A DNA stretch of 64,000 nucleotides from Leptodactylus fallax (taxonomy: Eukaryota > Chordata > Amphibia > Anura > Leptodactylidae): the NCBI GenBank assembly GCA_947044405.1, contig CAMRHE010000322.1:1736001-1800000 (forward strand). The letters run 5' to 3'. Below, piece by piece: positions 33,761-44,806 of the stretch. How positions within the stretch are numbered: the first letter of the stretch is position 1; each line of letters opens with the position of its first letter. The translations under genes and the position numbers were made by a program. The notes below the pieces were generated by a model. It worked only from the letters and a program-made list of their open reading frames with translations. It did no database searches and was not told the origin of the DNA.

Positions 33761-34138
33761 GGCTCACAATCCAGAAACGTCATTGGCTGGAGGAAAGATG
33801 CAACAGTCTGTCTGGATCCCAGAAACTCTCAGCTTTTTTGTACACACACTGATTACAAGCAAACAGGTCACAGGTGAGGAGGTTACCTTTAGTAGCCATT
33901 CAAACCCCTTTATGTCAACTTCTGGGCATGTTATCAGGCCAAAATCACCAGGGTATGTGAACTTTTGAACAGGGTCATTTTGATGTTTTTGGTTGTCATT
34001 ATGATTTAAAGTTTGACAATAAATGGCTTCAACCAACCACTAACCATGAGTGGAGAAAAAGTTTTTGTGTCATCATTCATATTCTCTGAAAAAAGGCCAA
34101 AAAATCTGCCGGGATATGTAAACTTTTTAGCACAACTG

Positions 34139-35394
34139 TACGCTGCAAAGAGTGACTTGTAAGATCACAGAAGTCATAAAATTACACTGTAGAAACATAC
34201 AGAGTTGTAACTTCAGCTTTAGTGTATGCTACTGAAGTGCAGACACAAAAAATGCTAGTAGAGACATGGATCAAACATGTTCAGACAATTTTAGACAAAA
34301 CAAAATGATGAATCACGCCTAATATGCAAAAACACATTTCTACTCTACAACTAGGACTGTGATTTTCTGTACTCTGTAATGTTAGGTGTATTGCCTACTA
34401 CTACTTTTATGTATGGGATCAAATTGACCCCTTCGGTACTTATAGGTATGAATTGTAAAATCTGGGCCCCTGAAAAAATTACAATTCATTTTTGTGTCCT
34501 AACAATATACACTACCATGAATAAATAAGTCACAAAATATCAGAACTGATTTGTTAAAATTTTAGAAGTTATAATGACCCCTCCGGTAGTTCTACTGGCT
34601 TAATTAGGAGTAATTAGAGGAGCAAGTGCTCATCATTTCACTACTTTCCTGAAAAAAAAAAAAATTGACAATCCAAGAGCAAATATCGTGTCTGATCATA
34701 AGTCCATGTTACCTCCTAGTCAAAAGGAGGGTCTGCCTTATTACTGTAGCTTGCCAGCTTCCCCCTCCTAAATAGACCGAGGCCTTATTCACATTTCAGC
34801 ATTTTAGCCATTGATTTGCATCAGTGATGTATTCCTAAATCTAGAACTGTGTGTATATCACCCAGAACTGCAGTTTTGATGGCGTATTAAATATAAGATT
34901 CTTGATAGTGGTGGAGGCAGAGTTGGGAATGGGAGCTATATATGTATCCCACATTCTCAACTCTATCTGTATAAGGGCTCTGTCACATAAACAATTTCTC
35001 TATTTGATTGGCCAGCACACAACCCATTATAGTGAATGGAGTTGCATGCGCAATTTTTTATTTTTTTTTCTGCTTGACTTAGCCATTCGAGTCTAGGAAG
35101 CCATTCATTGCTAAGCAATGCTGGAAAGTAAAGAATACATCATCATTTTCGTGGCCTCCAAAAATAAATAAAAGGGTGACACGTTTTTTTTGTTTTTGTT
35201 CATACCTCCCAATCCAACATCACCTAACAATGAAGGTGAAAAACAGTCTTGCACCTATCCATGCATATCAGAGCAAAATCCAAGCCATGAGGAGAACAAA
35301 ACTGACTATAGAGTTCAGAGACAGGATTACGTGGCGGTACAGTAAAATTTCTGCTGCACTGAAAGTTCCCAGGATCATGATGGCTTCCATAATT
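34139..35394. other. Unrecognised non-coding DNA
   Basis: Two similar phrases attgaccccttcggtac and aatgacccctccggtag near 34425 and 34575 may mark a decayed repeat. No gene, no terminal repeat, no RNA gene identified. Confidence 0.45.
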
Positions 35395-35850
35395 CCTAAG
35401 GGGGCACAGACAGTAACGGACACTAAATGATTTTAACGTGCCTGTTGCTTTTTTTTTTTTTTTTTTTTAACTGATCAGTTAAAAAAAACAAAAACCTGTT
35501 AGTGTCGTTTTTTTTTTTTTTTTGCTTCCTGAGTATTTATATAATGGACAACCGTTACTGTCCGTTAGCCATAGACCTTCTTGTAAAAAAAAAAAAAAAA
35601 AAAAATGGACTCTTAACGTCTGTCAAATTATTTTAAATGGACATAAAAGTCCTGCACCCTGCATTATGTCCGCTAATATAATAAAATAACGGACATGTGA
35701 CGGATTTGGTGAAAACAGTCAACAGATCAAATCCCATTGAAATCAATGGGATTTTTAACGGATTTATGACAGATCTGTTAGTGTCTATTAACATTTTGTA
35801 ACAGATGTTAGCAATGGACGCTACTAATGGTAGTGTGAACACTCCCAAAA
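35395..35850. repeat. Self-complementary repeat with poly-T/poly-A arms
   Basis: Phrases cagtaacggacactaa, aacctgttagtgtcg, ccgttactgtccgtta and gatctgttagtgtctatta are repeated in both orientations, with T-runs at 35451-35468 and 35508-35523 and an A-run at 35585-35605. The right end ctaatggtagtgtgaacactccc resembles the end of the MITE at 43932-44156 and suggests a related fold-back family. The left end is unclear. Confidence 0.5.
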
Positions 35851-36140
35851 TAGAAGAAGTTTGGAACCACTTGGACTCTTTCTTGAGGTGACTGCCCCAC
35901 AAAACTAAGTAATCAGGGAAGATGAATCTTTGTAAGTAAGATGCCCAAGTACCCAATGGTCACTCTGGCTGATTTCCAGATGTCCTCTGTGGAGATATGA
36001 GAAACTTCCAGGTGGTCAACCAACACTGCTGCTTTTATTCAATCTGGGCTTTGTGGCCAGAAAGAAGCTTCTCCCCAGTAAAATACAAGAAACAAGATTA
36101 TCTGGTTTTATGAAACCAAGAGTGGACTTTCTAGCCTCAG
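35850..36140 (+). pseudogene. Tc1-5 transposase fragment, left of DIRS-A
   Basis: Plus-strand text tacccaatggtcactctggc, cctctgtggagatatgaga, tccaggtggtcaaccaacac, then gccagaaagaagcttctccc, follows the order of a Tc1 transposase DNA-binding region and linker (NPMVTLA, SSVE, STISAALHQ.., ARKKLLPS). It is much decayed. It stops near 36140 where DIRS-A begins and resumes at 41041. Confidence 0.65.
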
Positions 36141-36164
36141 TTTTTAGCATCAGGTCTGACGAAA

Positions 36165-36320
36165 ACTACATTCGTCTTATGTCCCAACAGCAGCACATTT
36201 ATGGGGTATTTCTGCCCTGTGTACTGGTAGGACAGGTGGAACTTGTAATTTAACATTATTAAATTAAGCTGTATTCCCCTATAAGAGGTGAGAGAGAACT
36301 CTTCCCCCCCCCCCCCTTGT
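36165..36320 (+). repeat. DIRS-A left terminal repeat
   Basis: Pairs in inverted orientation with about 40875-41005. The outermost left bases (cgtcttatgtcccaacagca) are not in the right repeat but are matched by the internal region at 40752-40766 (tgctgttgtacataagg), as in DIRS elements. Confidence 0.8.
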
Positions 36321-37068
36321 GTTTTTTTTTCTGTCCTGTGCATGGACAGGTGGGGGAGGTATCACTTACCTCCCTTTTGGAAAGTACTCACTTTAAGGGT
36401 TTCTCTCACCTTATTCAGTCAGGCTCCTCTGCTTTAGAGCGGCCTCTGTTCGCCCTGCCGCGCGATATCCGCTGCATATTGTGCGCCTTCGGTTTAATTC
36501 CGTGGATAAATGAGTGTCTTTCCCCTCGAAAATAGTTTCCTTTCCCCATTTTCCTAGGGTAGTTATCCTTCCCTTCAGGAGCTCCGGAACTCCTGTAGCT
36601 GGTGTGGCTAGCGGAACCTTTATAGGTAAGTATGGTTCTGCCCGGCGCTTATTCCGTGATGCAACCGTATCACTTCTGGTTTCTTTAAGTCAAAAAAATG
36701 GGCGAGAAGGGAATCTAAAAAAATATTTTTTTTTTCTACAGATTATCATTTGTCTTAGAAGTTATTGCTTCTCTACTGTGTTAATTATCTAAAAATCTCC
36801 TTGTCTTCTCATGTGCAGACTCAAAAATTTTTTTTCCGTCTCATCTTACCTCCTTAAACCCTCCTCTTCCCTTCCTCCCTCCTATTTAGTTCAGGACTGA
36901 CTTGTCTTTGGTCCCTCGCTGCCTTTTCCTTTTTTAACGGTTGCTGCTACTGATTCTTCAGATTCCCTGAATTGGGTTTACTTAGAATTTAAAGCAACAT
37001 GGTAAAAAAAAAAAAAAAAAAAAATGCTCTGCGTTTTTAAAAAAAATTTTTTTTTTCTTTCCTTTTAG

Positions 37069-37815
37069 ATGTCTTCCTCTCCTTCGATCTCTGAGATTGT
37101 CAAAAAACCACGCCTGGACACCCAGTCTCACTCTGTGGATCCCTCTGAGTTGGATTTTCAGGTCCTGAACGAAGCTCATTCTTCGGAAAATGAGGTTGAG
37201 GGGTTTTGCAGTCCCCTCTTTTCACTAGAGAAGATGCCAAAACTGCTTATGTCCGTCCGTACTGTGGTACTGGCAGATGATGGCTGTAATTTGCAAGATC
37301 CCATGGATCGTCATACAGAATGTACGCTGAGAAGGGCCTACTCTGCTTCAGCCCAGACCTCTGTAGGTATTGCTACTGACGAGGTGGCGAATAAGCTGCG
37401 AACTGACCTCGCCAAGCTTGAAAAGGACATCGATTCTGGAGTTTCCAGAGATAATCTCCTGTCTTTTTTGAATTCCATCTCTCTAGCGGCCGACTTTCTT
37501 GCCGAGGCATCTCTCCATCAAGTAAAGTTAGCCGCCAAGTCTATGGCTCTTTCTACGGCTACTAGAAGGCCTCTTTGGCTGAAGCCTTGGCGAGCGGACA
37601 ACACGTCAAAATATAATATTTGTTCCCTCCCCTTTGAGCCTGGCAGGCTCTTTGGTAAGGGGCTAGATGACATCATGGAGGGCTTAGCAGATAAGAGTGG
37701 GAAGTATCTTCGCCAATCTTTCAGAGGTAAACCTAGACCTCCTGACCGTGGCAGAGGTTTCCATTGTCAGTATCAATCCAGATCTCAGTTTGAGGCGCTC
37801 AGGGTATCAGGCTAG
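37069..37815 (+). pseudogene. DIRS-A gag-like protein
   Basis: An open frame of 248 codons from ATG 37069 (MSSSPSISEIVKKPRLD), the only intact frame of the element. It contains LQDPMDRHTECTLRRAYSAS, LAADFLAEASLHQVKLAAKS and TRRPLWLKPW, which match DIRS-B blocks (LKDPMDRKADGF, LADASAEPIRFAA, TRRALWLK). C-terminal part is Arg/Gly/Pro-rich (FRGKPRPPDRGRGF), plausible for RNA binding. Expected role is packaging of element RNA. I list it as a pseudogene because the element is broken downstream, though this frame itself may be whole. Confidence 0.75.
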
Positions 37816-37859
37816 AAACACTGGTCGAATAGATTCCCCAGACGTGGGGAAAGGAGGAA

Positions 37860-39571
37860 GACTGATTTTTAACATTTTTTGTATTTTGTATTCCTTTCCC
37901 GGTGGAGTCTTTACCGGTCGGAGGTCGCCTCGCTCATTTTCTCCCCATATGGCAAAAGTTCATCCAGGGTCCTACAGGTCATACATCGGGGTTACAGAAT
38001 AGATTTTTGTCACCCTCCTCAGTAAAAGTTTGTAAAAACCTGCTCTCTATCTGCCCAAAGACAGTTGGTGCTAGAGACATCCATTCAGGAATATTTAAAC
38101 AAAGGTGCCTTGGAACCGGTTCCCCTCCTAGAAGAGAGTTTCGGGGTCTATTCTCGGTCTTTCTGGTGCCAAAGCCATCAGGGGACTGGAGAATGATCTA
38201 AGATTCCTAAACCGGTTTATCTGAAAAACGGTTTTGTATGGAGACCATAAAATCGGTAGTTGCCTTTCTTCAGCCCGGCGATTTTGTCGTAACCTTAGCC
38301 CTGAAGGACGCTTATCTACATATCCCGGTGTATCCTCCTCACAGAAGATACCTGAGGAGGAAGATGGCTGGCTGAATTCGGCATTTTCAATTCCCGGCTT
38401 TACTCTAAGGCATCTCCTCAGCCCCTCACACCTTTACCAAGGTGGTGGCTCCTGTAGCCGCGGCTCTCACTCCAGGGTCTGTTTCTTGTGCCATATCTGA
38501 ACGACTGGCTCATAAAGGCCCATTCGGAAGGAATTTTGCTCAATCACCTACAATTAACCATATGATTTCTCCAGCGATTAGGCTGGATCATAAATTGGGA
38601 GAAGTCAGATGTCAGGCCCACCAGACAGAAAAAGTTTCCTTGTCTCTCCTGAGGAAGGAAAAAATTATCAGGGCAACCATTCATCTATATCTATCCCAGC
38701 AGGTCTTCATCAGAACAGCAATGAAGGTTCTGGGTCTCATGTTAGCGTCTGATGATGCAGTCCCTTGGGCCCTATGGCACATGTGCCCTCTCCAGAAAAA
38801 TTCTGGAAGTTTGGAACCGCAGCACGCTGGATCTGGACAAGAGGTTTCTACTCTCCTACAAAACCAGTGTTTCTCTCAGGTGGTGGTTCAGCTGGTCTTG
38901 ACCCTGTTGACCACCGATGCATCCCTCTCTGGTTGGGGAGCGCATCTTCTAGATATTCCCTTAAGGAGAACCTGGAATTTCATAGAGAAAATCAGGTCAT
39001 CCAATTGGCGAGAACTCAGAGCGGTCCATCTGGCGCTCCTTCATTTCTTTCCCCTCTCATCGGGAAGGCAGTAATAGTTCGGTCAGACAACATGACGACG
39101 GTACTGTATCTAAACAAACAAGGAGGCACCCGATCCCCATCCCTTCTCAGGGAAACGGACCATATTTTTTCTTGGGCAAAAGAAAATCTGACCCATCTGT
39201 CCACCATGCACATCAGAGGTTCTCTGAACATACTAGCGGACCGATTGAGTCGAGGCCTCAAGGTGTCAGGGGAGTGGTCCCTCAGTCAGGAGATTTTTCG
39301 GCAGATTACCCTGAAGTGGGGTCTCCCGGAGGTGGATCTCATGGCCACCAGACTCAACGCCAAGGTGGAGAAGTTCTGTTCCCTATATCAAGACAATCCC
39401 TTGGCAGTGGATGCCCTGTCCATCCTTTGGAGGTTCAGGCTGGCATACATTTTCCCTCCACTTTCCATGACACCAAGGGTATTGATGAAATTAAGACAGG
39501 ACCAAGTCACGGTAATTGCCATTATACCGTTTTGGTATGCTTGCTTTTCCCAACTCATTCAGATGAGTTGA
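37860..39571 (+). pseudogene. DIRS-A reverse transcriptase and RNase H, frameshifted
   Basis: RT part: FSVFLVPKPSGDWRMI at about 38150-38200, then a LKDAYLHIPVYPPHRRYLR-like stretch at about 38300-38360, ISSAPHTFTKV at about 38400 in another frame, and GLMLASDDAVPWAL near 38730; the region needs several frame changes. RNase H part: TTDASLSGWGAHL (first Asp), NWRELRAVHLALL (Glu) in one frame, then VIVRSDNMTTVLYLNKQGGT (Asp) and LNILADRLSR (Asp) in the next. All four acidic residues are present. The 39300-39560 segment (LPEVDLMATRLNAKVEKFCS ...) links to the recombinase. Enzyme copies element RNA into DNA; here inactive. Confidence 0.85.
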
Positions 39572-39579
39572 GGGACTTA

Positions 39580-40763
39580 TTGGAGGCTTCCCCTAATCCA
39601 GAACCTGGTAGTTCAAGGGAATCGGTTCTGCCAGGATCTGAGAAGACTCAACTTAACAGCCTGGAAGTTGACCAGTCCCTATGTCAATCTAGAGGACTAT
39701 CTAAGGCCATCCTGAAAACTCTATCCTGTTCTAGAGCCGCATCCACAACTAGGAGTTACCAGAGGGTAAGTAACATCTTCAGAGCCTGGTGCTCCAATAA
39801 TGACGTTACTAGCTCAGATCCTTGTATGGAGGTTCTCCTAAATTTTCTTCATAATGGTCTAGACAAGGGTCTTACTCCTGGGACTCTAAAGGTCCATGTG
39901 GCCGCCCTTTCCACCTATATAGGCAGACGTCTGTCTCAGGATCCTTTGATTTCAAGGTTCCTAAAGGGTGCTGCAAGATTAAGACCCTCCGTACATGCTC
40001 CCATTCCTCAGTGGGACCTCTCTACAGTCCTTTCGGGACTATGTGGACCTCCCTTTGAACCCCTTGAAGAGGTGGAGTTCAAATTCTTAGTTTATAAAAC
40101 CACTTTTTTTATTGGCCATTTCCTCCGCCAAAAGAGTGGCCGAGTTACAGGCCCTATCAGCTGTAGAGCCATACATCTCCTTTTTTCCTCACAGAGTCCA
40201 GTTGAGGTTTCTTCCTGGTTTTACTCTCAAGGTTCCTTCCTGTTCCAACATTAATCAGGTAATCTCCCTACCAGCCTTTTTTCCTTCCCCCTCCTCTGAG
40301 GAGGAAAAGAAATTGCACACTTTGGATCTTGTAAGATGCCTTCGTATCTACTTGCAGCATACAGGTCTTAGAAGGTCAGAAAACCTTCTGATAAACTACT
40401 AAGGTAGAAACAGGGGTTTAAAGGCATCAAAACCTTCCTTGGCCAGATGGATAAGGGAGGCAATAAGAGTATCTTTTTCTTCTCAGGGGTTATTCCCCCC
40501 CCCCCCCCGATTTTGTGAGAGCTCATTTAACTAGGTCCATCTCTACCTCTTGGGCAGAAGGTCGCTCTGTTCCTCTGGATGAGATTTGTGCCGCCGCTTC
40601 CTGGGGTTCTCAGTTAACCTTTGTGAAACACTACAGATTAGATATGTGTTGCTCAGAGGCCACCACCTTTGGGCATTCAGTGTTGAGCGCTGTATGTCTA
40701 GGGGGCCCCTCCCTAGGGGTGTTTTCTCGCTACATCCCCATATTGTGCTGCTGTTGTACATAA
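39580..40763 (+). pseudogene. DIRS-A tyrosine recombinase, frameshifted
   Basis: Core-binding part TTRSYQRVSNIFRAWC and KVHVAALSTYIGRRLSQDP lies in one frame. The catalytic domain begins AISSAKRVAELQALSAVEP (first catalytic Arg in KRV) in the next, then KLHTLDLVRCLRIYLQHTG. After a poly-C at 40496-40509 a third frame has SISTSWAEGRSVPLDEICA and FVKHYRLD, with the likely catalytic Tyr in KHY. DIRS elements use this protein in place of an integrase. At least two frameshifts; the poly-C is the site of one. Confidence 0.85.
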
Positions 40764-40815
40764 GGGGAATTGTTGATTATATGGATAATCTGTTTTCCCT
40801 TAGTCTGAACAGGGA
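40715..40815. repeat. DIRS-A internal complementary region
   Basis: catccccatattgtgctgct then gttgtacataagg complements the outer left end (36170-36215). gattatatggataatctgtt then ttcccttag complements the outer right end (about 41005-41035). In DIRS elements this region templates completion of the circular cDNA. Confidence 0.8.
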
Positions 40816-40874
40816 GCTTTCCCTCCCTTGCCTAAGATGAATTTTCGGTATAATTTGTTTCTTCGTTATAACTG

Positions 40875-41040
40875 ACACGGGGGGGGGGGGGGTCTCTCTC
40901 ACCTCTTATAGGGGAATACAGCTTAATTTAATAAGGTTAATTAAAAGTTCTACCTGTCCTACCAGTACACGGGCAGAAATACCCCATATTGTGCTGCTGT
41001 TCGGACTAAGGGAAAACAGATTATCCATATAATCAATGAA
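40875..41040 (-). repeat. DIRS-A right terminal repeat
   Basis: Inverted counterpart of 36187-36320, followed by gactaagggaaaacagatta, which is present only here and in the internal region. Confidence 0.8.
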
Positions 41041-41120
41041 AAATGTTTATCACATGGCCCAATATCACCCTTCAGTGAAGCATGGTGGTGGCAGCAGCAT
41101 TATTATCAGAGTTTTTACGT
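41041..41120 (+). pseudogene. Tc1-5 transposase fragment, right of DIRS-A
   Basis: tttatcacatggcccaatat then cagtgaagcatggtggtggc: the Tc1 motif VKHGGGS with upstream HHMA-like text. It continues the same Tc1 coding sequence broken at 36140, with about 80-100 codons missing between. Confidence 0.7.
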
Positions 41121-41914
41121 CTGGTTCACTCTTAACTCTGCAAGGATGTACCCGTACAACCTTGCAGAGTTAAGTAGCTGTACAAAATCGTGCAGCTGCA
41201 GAACTGGGGAGCCAGTTCTATCTCTTCTCAAGAAGGCAGTTACAGTTTAGCCAATCTGCAACAAAAAAAAAGCACATTTTCTCTCCTTTTTTGATTTACA
41301 TTTTCCCAGATATTAAAAAAATAGAAAAGTGCAAAAATAAAAATAAAACCCTATGTGTCACTGAAAAAAGACACAAAAGTTAGTTGAATAACCCAAATGA
41401 AAAAAACTGTTATAGTCCTCAAATCTGCATGTATGAAAAAAAACCTGAAAATGCGTCTGGTCCTGAACCAGGAAAATTGGCCAGCTACTGAAGTAGTTAA
41501 AGAGTGTCTGTTATCAAACTGCTGCTTTTTGCCTATGTCTTTGGAGCAGTCATTACAGAATCACATGAGAAGTATTCTGCACTATGTGACATTGATGTTT
41601 GACTAGTAACTCGCTGCAGCTGACTTGAATTTTTATCTAGGATTCATAAAAATAAACCTTTTTATTCCTAACTCGATAGTGCCAGTGAAGATAAGAAACT
41701 TTGTAATACACTTTTACAGATGCCTCTTTCTTCATTTATTAGTTTATTTTTTTTTCTTCTTCTAGTCAGGGTTGTATCTCACTCCAGTGTTTTTCTGGAG
41801 TGAGATACAGCCCTCTGTGTGCTGTGTCTAGGAGACTAAACCACTAGTCCTCATTCAGCTGAGCTCAGGGACATTGACATTCAGAAACTGATATTATAAA
41901 AGTAGAAAGCTGCT
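41121..41914. other. No gene; two hairpins
   Basis: Perfect 15-base inverted repeat cttaactctgcaagg/ccttgcagagttaag at 41131-41174. A second, tatctcactccag/ctggagtgagata, near 41770-41807. Nothing else identified. Confidence 0.6.
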
Positions 41915-41917
41915 TTA

Positions 41918-42135
41918 GGCTAAGGACCCACATTGTGGAAATGCAGCTTTTTTTGTTGCAGATTTTGATGTGTTTTTTTGAGCCAAACCCAAGAATGGCT
42001 ACAAAAGGAATGGGAGATATATAGGAAGTTCTTATACTTCTACCTTTTGCTCAATCCACTCCTGATTTTGGCTCAAAAAACGCAAAAAAATCTGCAACAG
42101 AAAAAGCTGCGTTTCTACAACGTGGGGCCTCAGCC
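41918..42135. mobile_element. PIF/Harbinger-like fold-back MITE, second GGCTAAGG member
   Basis: Ends ggctaaggacccacat and acgtggggcctcagcc are inverted. TTA flanks both sides (41915-41917, 42136-42138). Inner arms gctttttttgttgcagattt/aaatctgcaacagaaaaagc and gagccaaaccc/ttggctc give a near-complete hairpin of 218 bases. Confidence 0.88.
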
Positions 42136-42138
42136 TTA

Positions 42139-42570
42139 AAAAGGAAAAAAAAAAATCTATATGCAATACAGATAATGGTCAGAAATAGCGTTAATCCTCA
42201 TTGACCCACAAGGCTGCTCATTCTGAAAAGGCAAAAGGTTAATTTTGTTTTAAATAAAATGGCTGCTCTTGAATATTCATTAGAAGAATTAACAAACTTT
42301 CTGAAGTCACATCCCACTTTTGGGTGAGACTTCTTTGTTTTTTGACCCCTCCACACTATCATATTTGGTCCTATTTTACAAAGAGTTTAGTGTAGAATGC
42401 AGTGGTTTAAATCAGGTATATCATGGATCCAAGTAGGTGGTGCTGCCTTGTCTCTGGAAATGTGGTCTGGCAGGCTCCTATTTAGGTCGTGCCCCTTTTA
42501 CAGTATGTGTATGTGTTGGTCGAACCTTATGAGATTCACTTGGCGGTATTCTTCGGACCAAATTTGGTCG
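42139..42570. other. No gene recognised
   Basis: Ordinary non-coding sequence; no motif supported. Confidence 0.45.
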
Positions 42571-42715
42571 ACCGAAACGGTGATTATATTCTGGGGTCAA
42601 AGAGGCCCTAGAAGTATAATGATTGGAGGCCCAGGGGAAGTACTCAAACAAAAAATAATTAGTGTTTTTCACTTGTTATGGGCTTTGGCGCTTCTGGCTG
42701 ACAGGTATGACTGAG
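42571..42715. repeat. Half of the palindrome-ended module, without hAT ends
   Basis: attatattctggggtcaaag, then gaagtataatgattggaggc and ccaggggaagtactcaaaca, matches the left half of the module in hAT-1/2/3 (attatactc.ggggtc, gagtataatgatcgga, cccaggggaggtgacaaaca). No minisatellite or hAT end nearby; a separate or truncated insertion. Confidence 0.55.
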
Positions 42716-42727
42716 GCCTGTGATTAA

Positions 42728-42908
42728 AGCTTTGACCGAAGCGCCAGAGGGGTTAATGGCCATGATCAGTGCATTAGCATGGGGTCTCTCCTGTATAAAA
42801 CAGCAGAAACCGGCGGCTATGGCGGCCGCTTGGCTCCCTGAGCGGCCGCCATATTTAAACACCCGGCATCAGCCGTACTATTACGGCGAATGTTGGTAAG
42901 GGGTTAAA
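42728..42908 (-). repeat. 5' terminal part of the TTAACCCC family
   Basis: Read on the minus strand it starts ttaaccccttaccaacattc and has the GC-rich palindrome gcggccgc...gcggccgcc. This end is the inverted counterpart of the aaggggttaa ends elsewhere. Only about 180 bases. Confidence 0.55.
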
Positions 42909-43295
42909 ATGACATCAGCAAGGAATTGAAGTCACTGCTTACACGTTTCGGTGGACAGCCTTAGCCATAGCATACCATACCATACCATACTGACATATGC
43001 AGCTCTCTTTATAGGGCCACTTCCTATAGTCACACTGCAAGTAGAACCTTGCAAATATTCAAATAACCGGCGTGAACAAAATCACATTGGTTATTCTGGT
43101 CGTTGTAAGGGTTCTATTATTTTTTCGAATAATTGCCCAGTCCTCGCATTCGTCACTCCAAAATTGTTGTCATCAATATTCTGGTTGTGCTGTGGGGCAC
43201 TGCGTTCCTAATATGGTTGCTGATATAGGATGATATTGCCCACCTGTCTGCTGCGTTTTCTGGCTTTCTGTATGATGCTGTTGTGGTGTGTTGTG

Positions 43296-43329
<34 letters not shown>

Positions 43330-43931
43330 TTTGTTTGTTTTTTTTTTTGTTTTGTTTAACAAGCTCTCGTTAACAGCATAAATATCTTTATTTCACATGA
43401 TTGTATGTTTTGATCGATACTAGACAATAGAAGTCCTCTATGCTTGCTGTACAGCGATATTCATTGAATAGGAAATGCAGTATGTCTTGCATTGTGGGTT
43501 TGTTCTCAGATTTTTACCTTATTCAATCCTAAGACTATTGATATAATTTACATGTGACTCATCATAAACTCACCAGATCTTTACAAGAGGAGAAACACAC
43601 TCAAGGGTCAAGAAATAATTCTTAAAGGCTTTTAGTTTAGTATATCATGCTGTTTAATGGTACTTTGGAATTGAAAGATAAAAGAAGGGAGGGGGATGAA
43701 AGCAAAAAGAAAACCCTCTACACCAGCCACAAATCCAGTCTGTTCCACAGGTCTAATGACCTGAACTAGCAACATCATAGGGATGTTTGGTGGTGCAAGT
43801 TTGGTCATTAAATCCATGGCCAGGAATTACAGTTATGATATACTGTGTATAATATGGGACTATTTCTGTGTGAATCATGCTTTAAACAGATCTTGCAGAG
43901 AGACCAGGTTCAGTTACTCATTTTCACCTCT
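42909..43931. other. No gene; microsatellites
   Basis: A cataccatac tandem tract at about 42968-42989 and (GT)n at about 43291-43328. No coding or RNA gene identified. Confidence 0.6.
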
Positions 43932-44156
43932 AAGGGGGAGTTCACACTACTGTTGCTAATGTCCGTTGCTGTCTTCCCTCATAGGATGATAGCAATAGAC
44001 ATTAGCTGTCACAGACTGATTCTGTGTCAGTTCCTATTGGCACTAATGTAAACAACATGACTGACCTAGCTTCCGCCATGTTTGTTTAATTTTGTAAAGG
44101 AAGATAAAGTTGTGCATTAGTAATGGTAGTGGGAATCCCCCTTACGGAGGTACCTT
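43932..44156. mobile_element. Small fold-back MITE (TAAGGGGGA type)
   Basis: Left taagggggagttcacactac then tgttgctaatgtcc. Right ggacattag-type arms end with gcattagtaatggtagtggg then aatccccctta. The ends are inverted including TAA/TTA. No coding capacity. Confidence 0.55.
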
Positions 44157-44167
44157 TTGTCTGCCCC

Positions 44168-44806
44168 TTAAAGAGGATCTTTCATGTACACTAAGATATG
44201 GCATGTTATATGAATTCAGCGCACTTTCAGCTTTGTCGATAACTACCCCAATTCCAGAGATATCCGTGCCATTCATTATGACTACGGATATCACTGCTGT
44301 GTCGGAGGGGCCAGTCTCACAGCTCAGCGTCATTGCTGGATGGTGTTGAATGCCCCCTGTCTGTACACATCTATAATCTTGTACTGTGAAGGGGGGCGTT
44401 CCTTTTAACCCAGCGATGAGCTCGAACAGTCTTTTCTGTGTCTCAAGAGAAATTGGGAAACTTTTGAATGGCAGTAGTAGGGGATTAGTGAGGCAAGTCC
44501 ACTGCCTCTTAAGTTTTTGCAGTCTTTCATATGCTGTACTTCACTGATTCCAGATCATTTGGAATCTTTTCTCTAGCCCCCACTGTTGTGTAGTAAATAT
44601 TTGTCTTTCTGCTACAGACATGGACTGCCCACCTACCAGTACAGAGCCTAATTAGCATATTGAGTCCTGAAACTAACAGAAATTATTGCTTTGGCATGGT
44701 GGGGGCTAGAGAACAAATTCCACCTTTGCTAGAATCTGTGGAACAGAACCTATTGAAGGATGCAAAGAGTTTAAGTTCATGGAGTTGAGTGAAAGGTCCT
44801 TTTTAA
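44168..44806. mobile_element. TTAA-flanked MITE (TTAAAGAGGATCTTTCA type)
   Basis: Left TTAAAGAGGATCTTTCATG, right gtgaaaggtcctttttaa with TTAA at 44803-44806. A related fragment lies at 58474-58650 (gaagaggacctttcatatcc with the same tcagcgca/agatatc.ctg layout). Inner arms include gctagagaaca/tctctagccccca. Non-coding. Confidence 0.7.

Larger units (their letters stand above)
32464..34138 (-). mobile_element. Tc1-4: chimera of two Tc1 families
   Basis: The left end (3' side on the minus strand) reads caatgtgg then atttagtcagccaccaattg. The right end reads cagttgtgctaaaaagttta on the minus strand. These are not inverted copies of each other, unlike any intact Tc1. The transposase text also changes family at about 33122: from there leftward the sequence matches one family (LWGCFSAKGPGRLI), and rightward another (VSFKGTGNLVKVEG). 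The same protein segment is present twice, once in each version. Confidence 0.8.
36141..41040 (+). mobile_element. DIRS-A: most complete DIRS element, plus strand
   Basis: Inverted terminal repeats: cagcagcac..tatggggtatttctgccc.gtgtactggtaggacag, ttaagctgtattcccctata and gaggtgagagaga on the left (36187-36300) face tctctctcacctc, tataggggaatacagctt and ctgtcctaccagtac on the right (about 40892-41000). They include a poly-C (36304-36316) facing a poly-G (about 40880-40892). An internal complementary region is at 40730-40810. Gag-like, RT/RNase H and tyrosine recombinase frames follow in order. It splits a Tc1 fragment (35850-36140 and 41041-41120). About 4.9 kb. Several frameshifts make it inactive. 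Confidence 0.9.
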
